A stretch of 64,000 nucleotides of DNA, from the NCBI GenBank assembly GCA_036346405.1, contig CM070563.1, positions 22,115,022 through 22,179,021 on the forward strand, written 5' to 3'. The DNA is from Phyllostachys edulis. Lineage: Eukaryota; Streptophyta; Magnoliopsida; Poales; Poaceae. The position numbers and the translations under genes were made by a program. The notes under the pieces were generated by a model. The model saw nothing but the letters and a program-made list of their open reading frames with translations. It did no database searches and had not been told where the DNA came from. This document shows positions 1 through 10,965 of this stretch, in pieces. Position 1 is the stretch's first letter, and every line of letters starts with the position of its first letter.

Positions 1-12
1 TCTCTTCTGAGG

Positions 13-640
13 TTGTGGGACTCCCTTCGGCTTTCCAGATGTGGACTCACCTTCGTCAGCACTATGACCCCTCTAGTGATGCCCTCTACCTGTCCGTGGT
101 CTGTCAGGAGCACTCTCTTCAGCAGGGTGATGCTACTGTTGATGCTTTTTACGCTCAGATCTCTGCTGTCTGGCGTCAGCTGGACTCTCTCCACATTGCT
201 GTCTGTCGCTCCTATCCGTGTCTATGATTTCGTTACTCACCTTCGTCTTGAGTTCGAGCAGAGGCGTGCCTAGCTCCTTGCACGCCACCCTCGTGTCACT
301 CTCCTGGAGGCTCTTACCAAGATACGTGCAGAGGAGACTCACCTAAGTGGTGCTGGTCTGATGCCACTCCCCTCCGTGCTCGTCGCTCGTCCATCTGCTA
401 TACCGATCGCTCCACGTTTCAAAGACATCGCTTCCTCCACGGCTACCACAGTGGTGGTGGCCGCCTCACCGCTTCCCATCGCAACAAGGTTAGCCACATT
501 GAGTCCCGGTGCTATAAGAAGCAGCGGCATCTTTCACGCCGTTCTTCTACTAGCACTGGCACTAGTGCTTCTACATCGATGTCTGCATCAACTCCTTCAG
601 CAGTTTCTCTCACTGAGTAGGAGATAGCCAGACTTCGACG
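13..640 (+). pseudogene. copia A gag remnant
   Basis: Gag forms the nucleocapsid of the retrotransposon particle. The frame beginning near position 15 gives a typical copia Gag stretch (LPSAFQMWTHLRQHYD, then EHSLQQGDATVDAFY and WRQLDSLH), a pattern familiar from the grass copia Gag/UBN2 domain. After about 225 the frame shifts; the part around 230-350 (THLRLEFEQRRA, LLARHPRVTLLEAL) continues the same domain in two other frames. A serine-rich linker follows (500-620). No intact CCHC zinc knuckle is visible. The N-terminus is outside the window. Confidence 0.75.
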
Positions 641-714
641 CTTGCTTGCCGCCTGTGTTCTCCTCGATAGGTTTCGCTACTAACTCTTGAACATCGTGAA
701 ACCACCCCTACGGT

Positions 715-2090
715 CAGTACCTCCCGTGGATTCTTGATTCTAGAGCATCTTTTCACATGACTTCGATTCTTCCACTGGTCATTCATTACACCTCTTGATT
801 CTCCCGTTAGTGTTCTTATCACGATGGTACCTCTCTTTCGCTCTCTGGTCGAGGACCTCTTAGCAACTCATCTTTTCATGTTCCTTTTGTTGCTCATGTT
901 CCTTGCTTTACCATGCAGCTTCTTTCTGCTGGACAGATTACTAACCTTGGTTGTCAGGTCATTCTCGACTCTAACTCTTGTTGTGTTCAGAACCGTCACA
1001 CGGGAGCTCTGGTTGGTTCTGGCCCTCGACGCCTTGACTCACAGCGTCTCTGGGAGCTTGACTGGCTTCACCTTCCTTCCACTGCCACCGTCGCCGTCAG
1101 TCTCTCCGCTTCTGCCACTCCGTCTACCAGCTCTTTCCAGCAGTGGCATCACCGTCTTGGTCATATGTGTCGATCTCGTTTGTCGTCCGTGGCCTTCTGG
1201 GGTCTGTCTCAGGCGATGTGTCTTTAGATTGTCAGGGCTGTAAGTTAGGTAAATAGATTCAGCTTCCTTATCCTCATAGTGAGTTGGTGTCTCAATATTC
1301 ATTTGATCTTGTTCATTCGGATGTTTGGGGTCCCGCCCTTCGTTTTAAAGGGGTCATCGATATTATATCATATTTATAGATGATTTCTCTCGCCACGCTT
1401 GGATATATTTCATGTCTTCTCGTAGTGAGGCCTTGTCTATCTATAAACAATTAGCCACTATGGTTCGCTTTACGCTTCTCCACTCCTATTTGTGTCTTTC
1501 GTCGACTCACGGCGTAGTACCTCTCTCATTACCTGCGCAACTTCCTTGCTGAGTAGGGCACTCTTACTCAGTTCTCTTGTCTTGGTGCTCATGCTCAGAA
1601 TGGTGTTGCTGAGCGCAAGCATCGTCACCTCCTTAAGATGGCTCGTGCACTGATGATTGCCGCCTCTATTCCACCTCACTTTTGTGCCGAGGCTGTTTCC
1701 ACTACCACCTATCTCGTCAACATCCAGCCCTCTTTTGCTCTTCAGGGTGCGATCCCTGTTGAGCGTCTCTGTGGTCTTCTTCCTAACTACTTTGCCTTTC
1801 GTCTGTTTGGTTGCGTTTGCTACGTTCTCCTTGCCCCTCAAGAATGCACCAAACTAACTGCTCAGTCTGTTGAGTGTGTCTTTCGGGATCTGATCTTTGA
1901 GCACAAGGGCTATCGGTGCTGGGATCCTGTTGGTCGATGGATGCGGATTTCTCGGGATGTGACTTTCGACGAGTCTCATCCCTTCTACCCACGTCCTGCC
2001 TCTCCTTCGACTTCCTCTGTGGAGTCTCTGTTTTTTTACCTTTCCAGATACACCTATATCTGTCTTGCCCTCGTCTACCCGTCCCACTGA
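715..2090 (+). pseudogene. copia A protease and integrase remnant
   Basis: A degraded aspartic protease site (WILDSRASFHMT; the usual DSG is changed to DSR) lies near 728-760. The pre-integrase segment follows at about 913-1227, with the zinc-binding motif WHHRLGHM near 1143-1170. The integrase core is split over several frames: the first catalytic region HSDVWGP near 1315, the QNGVAERKHRH motif with the catalytic Glu near 1597-1630, and the downstream part RALMIAASIPPHFCAEA to the FGCVCYV region (1638-1830). Stops and frameshifts interrupt it at least four times. Confidence 0.7.
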
Positions 2091-2388
2091 GTCTTCACAT
2101 ATTCCTCCTGTGGCCTCTCCGCCGTTGTCACCGCCTGCTTCGTCTCCGGTGGCTCCTCAGGCTCCTCCCCCTACAGTACCTTTTTCCCCTCTCTTCTATA
2201 CTCATCGACCTCGTATTGAGGATCTTCCAGATGAGCCATCTTCTTCTGATGTTTCATATTCTCCTGATGCTCCATCTTCCCCTGATGGGTCATCTTCTCC
2301 TCGCTACGCCCTCCGTGATCGCTAGTCGATTCGGCCCCCTGCCCGTTTTGGTTTTGCTGGTGCAGCTACTCATGAACATGTCTCCTCA

Positions 2389-3896
2389 CGGATGTCATAT
2401 TTCACCCCGAGTGGCAAGATGCCATGGCCGAGGAGATTGCTGCCCTCGAGCGTACTGGTACTTGGGATGTTGTTACTTTTCCATCTCACTCTCATCCCAT
2501 CACATGTAAGTGGGTCTATAAGATTAAGACTCGCTCTAATGGCTCTCTTGAGCGCTATAAGGCGTGTCTTGTTGCTCGTGACTTCCAGTAAGAGCATGGT
2601 CGTGACTACGATGAGGCTTTTGCTCCTGTGGCCCACATGACCACTATCTGCACTCTTCTTTCAGTGGCGTCTGTTCGCCACTGGTCTGTTTCTCAGCTTG
2701 ATGTCAAGAATGCCTTTCTTAATGGCGAGTTACGTGAGGAGGTCTACATGCATCCACCACCTGGGCATTCTGTTCCTGAGGGCATAGTCTGTCACCTTCG
2801 TCGCTCTCTCTATAGCCTTAAGCATGCCCCTCATGCTTGGTTTGAGCACTTCTCCTCTGTGGTCACTTCTGCTGGCTATTCAGCTAGTGATCATGATCCT
2901 GCACTCTTTGTCCACACTTCGTTTCGTGGTCGGACTCTTCTTCTTCTGTATGTTGATGATATGATCATTAAGGAGATGATTCTCGAGTACATTGCCTTTG
3001 TCAAGGCTCGCCTTAGTGAGCGATTCCTTATGTCGGATCTTGGTCCTCTTCGTTACTTTCTTGGGATTGAGGTTACTTCCACTCCAGATGGTTTTTTTAT
3101 GTCCCAAGAAAAGTATATTCAGGATCTTCTTGATCGCGCCTCTCTCACTGATCAGCGTACTATTGAGACTCCCATGGAGCTCAATGTTCACCTCCGACCC
3201 TCTGATGGCGAGCCTCTTTCTGATCCGACTCGCTATCGTCATCTTGTTGGGAGTCTTGTCTACCTTGCTGTTACTTGTTCGGATATCACTTATCCATTCC
3301 ACATTCTAAGTCAGTTCGTCTCTGCTCCTACTCAGGTCCACTACAGCCACCTTCTTCGAGTTCTGCGATACCTTTGTGGGACTATCTCTCGCCATCTCTT
3401 CTTTCCACACTCCAACTCGTTACAGCTTCAGGCTTATTCGGACGCTACTTGGGCTAGCGATCCCTCTGATCGCCAGTATATCTCTGCTTACTGTGTTTTT
3501 CTTGGTGGTTCTCTCATTGCCTCGAAGACGAAGAAACAGACTGCAGTGTCCCGTTCGAGTGCAGAGGCTGAGTTGCGAGCCATGGCTCTCTTGACAGCAG
3601 AGATTACTTGGCTACGGTAGTTACTTGAGGATTTTGGTGTTTCTGTCACTACACCGACTCCCCTCTTGTCGACAAAGACAGTGTTATCAAGATGTTGCCG
3701 TGACCTCGTGAAGCATGAGCTCACCAAGCATATTGGTGTTGATGCTTCCTTCATGAGGTCTTGTGTGCATAATCAAGTGATTGCTCTTCAGTATGTGCTT
3801 TCAGAGCTTTAGATAGCGAATTTCTTCATGAAGGCCCAGACTCGAGCACAGCACGGCTTCTACCTCTCCAAACTCAGTGTTGTTGATCCACCATGA
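2389..3896 (+). pseudogene. copia A reverse transcriptase - RNase H
   Basis: This segment would copy the element RNA into DNA and degrade the RNA strand. The entry to the RT domain (WQDAMAEEIAALERTGTWDVV) begins near 2412 and contains a frame break before 2628. From 2628 an open frame of 330 codons carries QLDVKNAFLNGELREEVYM, the catalytic YVDD box (near 2949), FLGIEV, and RNase H motifs (AYSDATWASD, SRSSAEAELRAM). A stop at 3618-3620 breaks RNase H; the residual tail (KHIGVDASF, VLHF-like, FYLSKL) runs in frame to the TGA at 3894-3896. It is the best preserved part of element A. Confidence 0.88.
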
Positions 3897-3918
3897 GTTT
3901 GAGGGGGGCGAGGGGGTG

Positions 3919-4048
3919 TGTTAGAGATATATGTATAGTGTGTTATTCTCCATTGTTATGAGGGGTTATATGCATATTCACCTCTTGTACTTTGTGTATA
4001 TACACTGGCTCTTTGGCCGCCTAATAATACAAGTTGCTATTCATAACA
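3919..4048 (+). repeat. 3' LTR of copia A
   Basis: A G-rich polypurine tract (ending AGGGGG at 3916) is followed by TGTTAGAGATATATG and the segment ends ATTCATAACA, giving TG...CA termini over about 130 bp. It sits directly after the pol stop, as expected. No second copy is available in the window to confirm the borders. Confidence 0.6.
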
Positions 4049-4133
4049 CACGTTAGAGTGTTTGCATGGTGTGAGTTAGTGTGTGAGTTAGTGAGTGTGT
4101 TGGCTTGTTACTACATACGTGCGTTAGAGTGTT

Positions 4134-4473
4134 TGTTAGTGTGTGTGATCATGGCAACGTGAGTTTAGGGGATGAGGCCACCAACCGGGTGTGCCTATTT
4201 AAGGTCCTATAATCTTTGTCTTCAATTGAGAGAGGAATACAGAGAGAATTGCTGCGTCGAACAAACGCATGTGTTCCAGAGAGTCTTCTTCCTCCTTGTG
4301 ATAACCATGTGTGAGTTTTCTCTAGGAAAGCGGTGTGAGAGAGAAGCTGGGCCAACACTCTCTACGAGATTCATCTACTTCGTTCTTGATATCATACACA
4401 CTTATGTTGTATCTCGCAACTCTAATCCGATCTGGGGGCTACTGCGCAAAAGAAGGGGTATTAGAGTATACCA
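4134..4473 (+). repeat. putative 5' LTR of copia element 2
   Basis: The segment starts TGTTAGTGTGTG, ends GTATACCA and lies 2 bp before a primer-binding site, so it has the position and termini of a 5' LTR. The left edge is a guess because the sequence before it (4050-4133) is also TG-rich with short direct repeats (CGTTAGAGTGTTTG twice). No matching 3' LTR was seen. Confidence 0.4.
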
Positions 4474-4475
4474 AG

Positions 4476-4488
4476 TGGTATAAGAGCC
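4476..4488 (+). other. primer-binding site of copia element 2
   Basis: TGGTATAAGAGCC differs by one base from TGGTATCAGAGCC, the complement to the 3' end of initiator methionine tRNA that primes most plant copia elements. It precedes the gag start by about 70 bp. Confidence 0.65.
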
Positions 4489-4553
4489 AAGGCTAGATTA
4501 ATCTGATTTGTGAGAAGTTTGGCAAAGCATCAGGTGGCACAAAATCAAGTTCG

Positions 4554-5027
4554 ATGTCAACGACGTGGAATCAAGCAAAGAAATTTGACGACGGAGAAAA
4601 TTTCAGCATGTGGCAATGTATGGTGAAGGATGTCCTTGTCCGGCAAAGGTTAATCGATGCTCTTGAAGAGGACAAATCGGAAAAGACGTCTGTTGAAGAA
4701 TGGAAGGTGGTGCAGCTGAAGGCTATCAGTATAATCTGTCTATGTCTCTCTGATGAGGTAAAGCACTCGGTGATTAAGGAAAATTCACCTAAGAAATTAT
4801 GGAGTGACTTAAAAGAATTCTATATCGCAAAGTCGCAGACAAACCGATGGGTGCTAAAGCGGCAACTTTTCAGGTTGCGCATAGAGGAAGGCATACGGTT
4901 CGTTGACCGTCTCAATGTCTTCAACAAGCTTATCACACAGCTGACTAGTGTAAATGAGAAAATTGAGAAGGACGGCAATGTCATCATATTGGCGTCATCT
5001 CTATCACTATCATGGAGCAATTGGTGA
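4554..5027 (+). pseudogene. copia element 2 gag
   Basis: The frame opens with ATG at 4554 shortly after the primer-binding site and gives 157 residues of a copia Gag domain (FDDGENFSMWQCMVKDVL; later LWSDLKEFYIAKSQTNRWVL and FNKLITQLTSVNEKI). The spacing of conserved aromatic residues fits the UBN2 family. The domain normally continues to a zinc knuckle; here it ends at a frameshift near 5020 and the rest (SITIMEQLV-type region) continues in another frame to about 5100. Confidence 0.8.
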
Positions 5028-5140
5028 TGAATATTCTTGTCATGAAAAGCACTCCCAACTTTAATGAGGCAACGACATATCTATTGGAGGCATAGTCCTT
5101 AAAGAAGTCATCTAATTCTTCATCCTCAGGTGATCAAGTA

Positions 5141-5629
5141 TTGGCTATCATAGGTGTTGCAGGCAAAACAAAAATTCACAGGAAGAAGAAAGGCAAGAGC
5201 AAGGGCACACATGTATGCTATCTATGTGACGATGAATGTCATATGATAAAGGATTGTCCAAGTTTGAAGCAAATGAGGGGAGCATGCTCAGTGGCGGTAG
5301 TGAAAGATGATTCAGACGTACTAGTCATCAATCAATCAGGTACTTCTCATGGATGGATATTAGATTTAGGTTGTTGCTTCTATATATGTTCAGCAAGGGG
5401 GGTGTTTGACAAAGGATCTCTACGCCCGACATATGGAACTGTTTACTTAGCGGATTGTAAGGAGTATGCAATTACTAAGGTGAAAATGAATACATTGGAG
5501 ATGTATAATGGAACACATTACACATTAATTAGAGTTCGGTATGTTCCTGGCTTAAAGAAGAATCTAATATACGTGAGGTCGCTTGAACTCGAAGGTTGTG
5601 AGGTATCACTTCGAGGTGGAGTCATGTGA
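5141..5629 (+). pseudogene. copia element 2 nucleocapsid and protease
   Basis: A CCHC zinc knuckle (CYLCDDECHMIKDC, near 5216-5257) with a lysine-rich upstream stretch marks the nucleocapsid. The retropepsin active-site region follows at about 5350 as WILDLGCCFYIC, where the catalytic DSG is replaced by DLG. The end of the protease domain (VRYVPGLKKNLIYVRSLELEG) is in frame to the stop at 5627. No integrase or reverse transcriptase follows, so this copy is truncated after protease. Confidence 0.78.
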
Positions 5630-6073
5630 GTTACTTGCAAAGGGCAGGTAATCATGAAAATTATCTAGAGCAATTGAGGATATCGATTAATGGGTAATCA
5701 TCAAGGAAGAGCAACCAACGGGAGGTTTGATAAAAATCCTGATCAGGAGAAGGAACTGTGTCATCAACGGTAGGTACTCAGATATCATATGTAGTTATGT
5801 GCAGAACTGCAAAGATGATTGCAAAATCTAGCAGGCGCAAAGGTGAATGTGCGAGCTGTTGGAAGAAGGAAGATGTGGTGGGACCAACCACGTGGTACCG
5901 ACGAGCAGGTGGAGCTTGGAGGCAGTACAAACCTATGCATGGAGGGTTGTAGGAAGAGGAGGTGTGGTTAACCAAAGTACACAATGAAGGAGCTCTCAGG
6001 TGGAGGATCCCGGCAGGCTAGCTCGGATACCGACACACACATTGCGGTGATGTGCATGAGCCTATGTGGTAGG
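5630..6073. other. unassigned sequence between copia element 2 and copia C
   Basis: This stretch contains no recognisable domain. It may hold the decayed end of element 2, but no polypurine tract or LTR matching 4134-4473 could be found by eye. Short ORFs here (5758-5952 and its minus-strand shadows) look random. Confidence 0.4.
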
Positions 6074-6320
6074 TGTTGAAAGAGATAGGAAAGTTCATAT
6101 TGTTTGGTATATATGTTCGGTTCGGTAGATAGTCCAGCAATAGTCCGGCACGGCAAGAATCGACTGTTACCAATTGTGCTTGCTATCACCGATTGTATTT
6201 GATCTAAACTTATCTCCTTCCTTCTTATTTGTAACTTAGAATCCTTTGTAATCTCTTATTGTCTATATAAAGAGAACTGAACTCATTGGGTTTGGGTGCA
6301 GTGCAAAACAATCTTTTACA
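6074..6320 (+). repeat. 5' LTR of copia C
   Basis: The segment begins TGTTGAAAGAGATAGG and ends ATCTTTTACA, about 247 bp, and abuts the primer-binding site. It contains a plausible TATA element in TCTATATAAAGAGAAC (6263-6278), as expected for an LTR promoter. The matching 3' LTR is not in the window because the element is cut at 8925. Confidence 0.7.
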
Positions 6321-6333
6321 TGGTATCAGAGCC
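6321..6333 (+). other. primer-binding site of copia C
   Basis: TGGTATCAGAGCC is an exact match to the complement of the initiator methionine tRNA 3' end and begins directly after the LTR. Confidence 0.85.
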
Positions 6334-6347
6334 AAAACAGATCTACA

Positions 6348-6996
6348 ATGTCAAGTCCATCCTTCTCCTCTGCCTCCTCTGGTTCCCTGACATCAGTGTC
6401 AATTGGAACCGCCACCGCAACACCATTGATGCCATTGTCCTTCAGCCAATTCATCAACATCAAGCTGAACCGGGAGAACTTCCTTCTCTATAAGGCACAA
6501 TTGATTCCATATCTTCGTAGCCACCACCTCGTTGGCTATGTGGACGTCACTCAATTGGCACCTGCCCCGTTCATCACTGAGACAGCCAAAGGAGAGACAC
6601 GTTAGATGTCGAACCCTGTCTACACGATGAGGTTCCAACACGATTAGTTGGTGCTAAGCGTGCTGTTGTCATCACTGAATGACCTCATCATCAGAGGTAT
6701 GGAAAGCATTGGAGAAGATGTTCTCCTTGCAATCTCGTCCAAGTGTCATGAAAATTTGCATGCATCTCACAAATCTTCAGACGAAGGATATGTCCGCTAC
6801 GGACTATTTTTGCAAGGTAAAAATCCTTCCAGATACCATGGCCTCCATCGGCCATCCTCTCGAGGATGAGGAGGCTGTGTGCTACATGCTTGTTGGCCTT
6901 GGATCAGAGTACGATGCTCTCATCACGTCGATAACCACTCGCGCAGATCCCATCACCTTAACTGATCTCTATGCGCAAAGAATGACCTTCAGGTAG
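6348..6996 (+). pseudogene. copia C gag
   Basis: ATG at 6348 opens 15 bp after the primer-binding site. The first part gives SFSQFINIKLNRENFLLYKAQ and LRSHHLVGYVDVTQLAP, a standard copia Gag N-terminus. A stop at 6603 and a frame change split it; the frame around 6679-6996 continues with VWKALEKMFSLQSRPSVM, MSATDYFCKVKILPDTMAS and MLVGLGSEYDALITSI, matching the rest of the Gag domain. Downstream (7130-7220) a broken zinc knuckle region (FCQVCGKLDHEAL-like in mixed frames) leads to protease. Confidence 0.82.
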
Positions 6997-7286
6997 AAGA
7001 TAACAATTCGATGCAGGTTCACTCCTTGGCCAACAATGCAACAAGAAATCAACAGCAGACAATGCAGAAGTAGAAAGCTTAGATGCCGCAAAAAAGTTAT
7101 GGCCGCAAACGTGGTCATGACGGAGGTGGAGGATGAGGCTCAAACTCCAATGGCAGACCTTTTTGCCAAGTGTGTGGGAAGCTCGATCATGAGGCCTTGT
7201 GATGTTATCATCGTTTTGATCACAACTATCAAGTTGATGAACCCCGAAGTGCAGCTGCCGCCACCACCAACTACACCATCGACACC

Positions 7287-8490
7287 AATTGGTATGCCGA
7301 CAGTGGTGCCACCAACCACATCACCTCAGATCCGAGTCGACTATCAATGAAGGAACACTACAAGGGAACCGATCAGGTTCAAGTGGCAAACGGATTAGGT
7401 TTGTCGATAAACTCATGTTGGTCATTCTGTTGTTGCTAGTTCATCTCACCCTTTACATCTCAATAATGTCCTGCATGTTCCACATATAAACAAACATCTT
7501 GTTTCTGTTCACAAACTTGCTCGTGATAACAATGTGTTTCTAGAGTTTCATCCTGAATTTTTCTGTATAAAGGATCAAAACACAAAGATGGTTCTTCATC
7601 AAGAACCATGTAAAGGGGGACTTTACCCCCTTCCAGGTGGCCGGCACACAAAGTCGTCTCAGCCGAGCCATACTCTCTCTATTGTGAGGCTCACTCCAGA
7701 ATAATGGCATCGTAGACTTGGGCATCCTTTGTTCTCTGTCGTTTCATCAATTCTTCAGTCAAATAAAGTTCCTTTTGTGCCAAATAAAGATCTTATTTGT
7801 GATGCTTGTCAACAAGCGAAGATCCGTCAACTTCCTCATAGCTGGTCCAACAGAGAGTCCATATATATCCTTTGGAGCTTGTTCATTCGGATGTATGAGG
7901 GCCAACAATCACATATGTTGGAGGTTTTAAGTATTATGTTAGTTTTCTCGATGATTTCAGTCGATTCACTTGGATCTATTTGTTACAACATAAATATGAC
8001 GTTTATCATGTGTTCCTCCCATTTCAAAAGAATGTTGAACTTACTCTTGACACAAATATTCACTGCGTTCAAACCGATTTGGGCGGCGAATACCAAAAAC
8101 TTCATAATTTTTTTTTATAACTCAGTTGGAATTTCACGTAGAGTCTCTTGCCCTCACACTAGTCAACAAAACGGTGTCATTGAGAGAAAACACTGCCATG
8201 TTGTTGAAACTGGTTTTGCTCTCCTTGCTTAAGCATCAATGCCTCTTCGGTTTTGGGATGAGGCTTTTCTTATATCTTGCTATCTTATAATCGATTGCCA
8301 ACACGTGTTCTCAATCACACTACACCTCTAAATAAACTCTAAAACACCTCTCCCGATTATTCCATACTGCACAATTTTAGTTGTACCTGTTGGCCCAACC
8401 TTCGTCCATACAATTCTCGCAAACTTGATTTTTGCTCCACTCTTTGCATCTTTCTCGGATACAGTAACCTACTCAAAGGTTACAAGTGTC
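7287..8490 (+). pseudogene. copia C protease and integrase
   Basis: The protease active site is intact as a motif (NWYADSGATNHIT, from 7287). The pre-integrase zinc motif begins WHRRLGHP at 7705, followed by KDLICDACQQAKIRQLPH. The integrase core is broken into several frames: HSDVW-like near 7880, LGGEYQKL-like near 8080, and HTSQQNGVIERKHCHVVETG near 8157-8215, which carries the catalytic Glu. After a stop at 8230 the C-terminal part persists to about 8490. Many indels make it non-functional. Confidence 0.75.
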
Positions 8491-8503
8491 TCAATCCTGA
8501 GAT

Positions 8504-8925
8504 GTGGTGTTTGATGAAACACGGTTTCCTTTCTCTGAAAATTCTACTCAGACTCGTTCTACTCACACTAATGATCCATCCGTTGTCGCTTTACCAACAA
8601 CTTTAGGAACCAACACTAGGTTTGACATATCCGGTGCTGCTGATGCTGTTGAGGAGTCCACTTCTTTTGAGTTGCCTCCAGATGATGCTCCGTCTGCTGC
8701 TCTTCCCGGTCGCACAAGACTACAGAACAAAATTGTCAAGCCCAAGCAACACACTGATGGGACAGTGAGATATTCCTTGAACAAAAGAGCATTTGCTACA
8801 GCCATCACTGAGCTGATATCTCATCTTCAGGCACTGGAGCATCCCGACTGGAGAGAACCAATGGAAGTCGAATACAATGCACTCCTCAAGAATGGCACTT
8901 GGAACTTAGTACCAAGGCACCACAA
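8504..8925 (+). pseudogene. copia C linker and start of reverse transcriptase, truncated
   Basis: An open frame carries the serine/threonine-rich linker (GRTRLQNKIVKPKQHTDGTV near 8710-8770) and the RT entry motif HPDWREPMEVEYNALLKNGTW at about 8840-8900. Similarity to copia proteins stops near 8925, and the frame then runs on into unrelated sequence to 9052. The catalytic RT boxes, RNase H and the 3' LTR are missing, so the right part was deleted or replaced at this junction. Confidence 0.75.
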
Positions 8926-9560
8926 TGGGATGATTATTTTGTATCAGCATTTTCTCCTGGATAATCTGAGTTATTTTACACCGAAGTGTTCCGTGCACGA
9001 ATTTTTCCGTCTAAACCTGTTAACGGTCGAATATTCAGGCGAGGTACTGTAGCAACGAGAGCATTGTAGCACCGTGTGAACAGTATTCTTCAGATATTAT
9101 ACAACATTTATTATTTAGGGATTTATCTATTAGGTATTTGATATTATCTATTAGGTAGACAAATTATTATCTGATTGGATTGTTAGAGATATGTTTCCTT
9201 ATAGATGTCTATGAAAAGGATAGTATGTATCTATTATCAATCAAGACATAAATAAACAAAGTTAGTCCTTAACGATTAGCTAAAGATCAGAGTCTCCTTA
9301 TTCGTCAGAAAGAGTTTCGGCTGAGCTTGAAGGACAATCTCTCGTCTCTCTGACTAATTAAGGCTCGTAACCTCGCTACCTCGATTTCTTATTCGTCAGA
9401 AAGAGCCCTACAGACGGTTACAAGAGAGTGGATTGTCTACCCTCGGTCCTCGGTCCTCGGGTTCGTTCCTACTCAACGATTGCAACAAAACATCGATTAG
9501 TACTTGACACAGGCCATTTATTAGGAAGGCAAAGGATACATATCATGTCGTGGGTTTTTG
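8926..9560. repeat. probable LTR remnant, unclassified
   Basis: The sequence is AT-rich with a leader-like right end. It contains TACTGTAGCAACGAGAGC near 9045, the direct repeat ATCTATTAGGTA (about 9125 and 9150), and the repeated phrase TTATTCGTCAGAAAGAG (9297 and 9388). This composition resembles the U3-R-U5 of some grass gypsy LTRs, but no termini, target duplication or second copy were found. Confidence 0.3.
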
Positions 9561-10106
9561 GCATATCGCAAGGCAGCTTCGTTTTCTACTTTATAGGTTC
9601 AAGACCATAAGAATTTTGGAAAATGCTAACCAGCAGACATCCGATATAAACATTCTGTCCGTACGCTTAACTCGATCGTACTACCGAAAAATGCACTGGT
9701 GAGTCCAGGCGGAAATGCATCCCATTTGGGTGGCAGCCTCCGTATGCCAGTACACATGGAGACTTGACTACCTAGTCTTCGACGCTCTAGCAGCTAGTCT
9801 GCTATCTTGTTCAAGGCAGCTGAAAGTACATTGGGGAACTAAGTCACGTGTACAGTAAGGCTAAAACGACTGTATAGAGATAAGGTTAAAACGATTGGCT
9901 CACACAAAAAAAAATACTTTTAGCTAAACGTATATTTGAATAATACGTTTTTAATACCATAAGAACGTACAACACTTACAAAACTTTGATTGGACTTCTC
10001 AAGATGTATTCTGACTACATGTTTTTCTTTTTACAAATATAATGGCACAAATCTCAAGGCTAATCTACTGATGGACAGTAAAATTGACTTATAACTAAGA
10101 AAAAAA
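9561..10106. other. unassigned non-coding stretch
   Basis: No domain, gene model or element terminus was recognised. The sequence is moderately AT-rich with an A-tract at 9907-9914. Confidence 0.4.
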
Positions 10107-10650
10107 ATGTTGCAACCATTGTCCTAGAATGTTGCAACCGTTGTCCGGGGATGTTGCAACCATTGTCCAAGGATGTTGCAACCGTTATCCGGGGATGTTT
10201 TAATCGTTGTCTGGAGATGTTGCAACCATTGTCCAGAGATGTTGCAACCGTTGTCCTAGGATGTTGCAACCATTGTCCGGGAATGTTGCATCTGTAGGAA
10301 AAAAATGTTGCATCTGTAGAAAAAAATGTTGCGTACTGTTCACGGTGATGTTGCAATTTTTTTCAACGCGTTTTTTTTCCAGATGCTTTGTTTTGATTTG
10401 TGATGTTGCAACCATTGTCCGGAGATGTTGCAACCGTTGTCCGGTATGTTGCAACCGTTGTCCGGGGATGTTGCAACCGTTGTCCGAAGATGTTGCAACC
10501 ATTGTCCTAAGATGTTGCAACCATTGTCCGGGTATTTGCAACTATTTTTTGGGGATGTTGCAACCGTTATCCGGGGATGTTGCAACCATTGTTCGGGGAT
10601 GTTGCAACCATTGTACGAAAATATTGCAACCGTTATCTAGACATGTTGCA
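10107..10650 (+). repeat. 22-bp minisatellite (ATGTTGCAACCGTTGTCCGGGG)n, about 23 units
   Basis: Units begin ATGTTGCAACC and end with variable GTCC plus four bases; the period is 22 bp. Two A-rich variant units (ATGTTGCATCTGTAGG) and one 55-bp interruption (10341-10402) sit in the middle. Because 22 is not a multiple of 3, three successive units are read in three frames, and all are stop-free, which creates long spurious ORFs on both strands. Single diverged units recur at 10868 and 11139. Confidence 0.9.
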
Positions 10651-10965
10651 TTTTCGGACCGTACGATGGGACCTATTCCTATAGGCCACACCATCTTCTA
10701 ATTAATCAAGTAACTGAGAGGTGTGGGGCCACTATTGAGGACATCAATTAACCAGATGGGAGTCAATTGTTTTGATCAACCTTCGTTACTTTAATCCAAC
10801 GGTGGCCGAACCGTACGATGAAAATCTCGGTATCGGACGTACGAGCCGTAGCTGCGTCCAACAAAAAAAATGTTGCAACTGTCGAAAAAGGGTAATGATC
10901 CCACACATACGTTCGATAGGAAGCGAACCGCTCGGACGCCTCATCACTCGGGGTTGCTAGTATCA

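Larger units (their letters stand above)
1..4048 (+). mobile_element. Ty1/copia LTR retrotransposon A, 3' part, degenerate
   Basis: Gag, protease, integrase, reverse transcriptase and RNase H follow in the copia order on the plus strand, then a polypurine tract (3899-3916) and a short 3' LTR. The 5' LTR and the start of gag lie left of the window. Reading frames are interrupted by many stops and frameshifts, so the copy cannot make its own proteins. The order integrase before reverse transcriptase separates it from Ty3/gypsy elements. Confidence 0.9.

Noticed and set aside
1..5640. Reading 1-5640 as one copia element
   Set aside because: A polypurine tract and an LTR-like segment end element A near 4048, and a new primer-binding site and a second gag begin afterwards.
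10107..10650. Possible CRISPR-like array
   Set aside because: Units are directly joined with no unique spacers, and the setting is a eukaryotic genome.
10060..10701. Overlapping ORFs of 70-164 codons around the minisatellite
   Set aside because: They arise because the 22-bp unit is stop-free in all frames; no start context, domain or conservation supports a protein.
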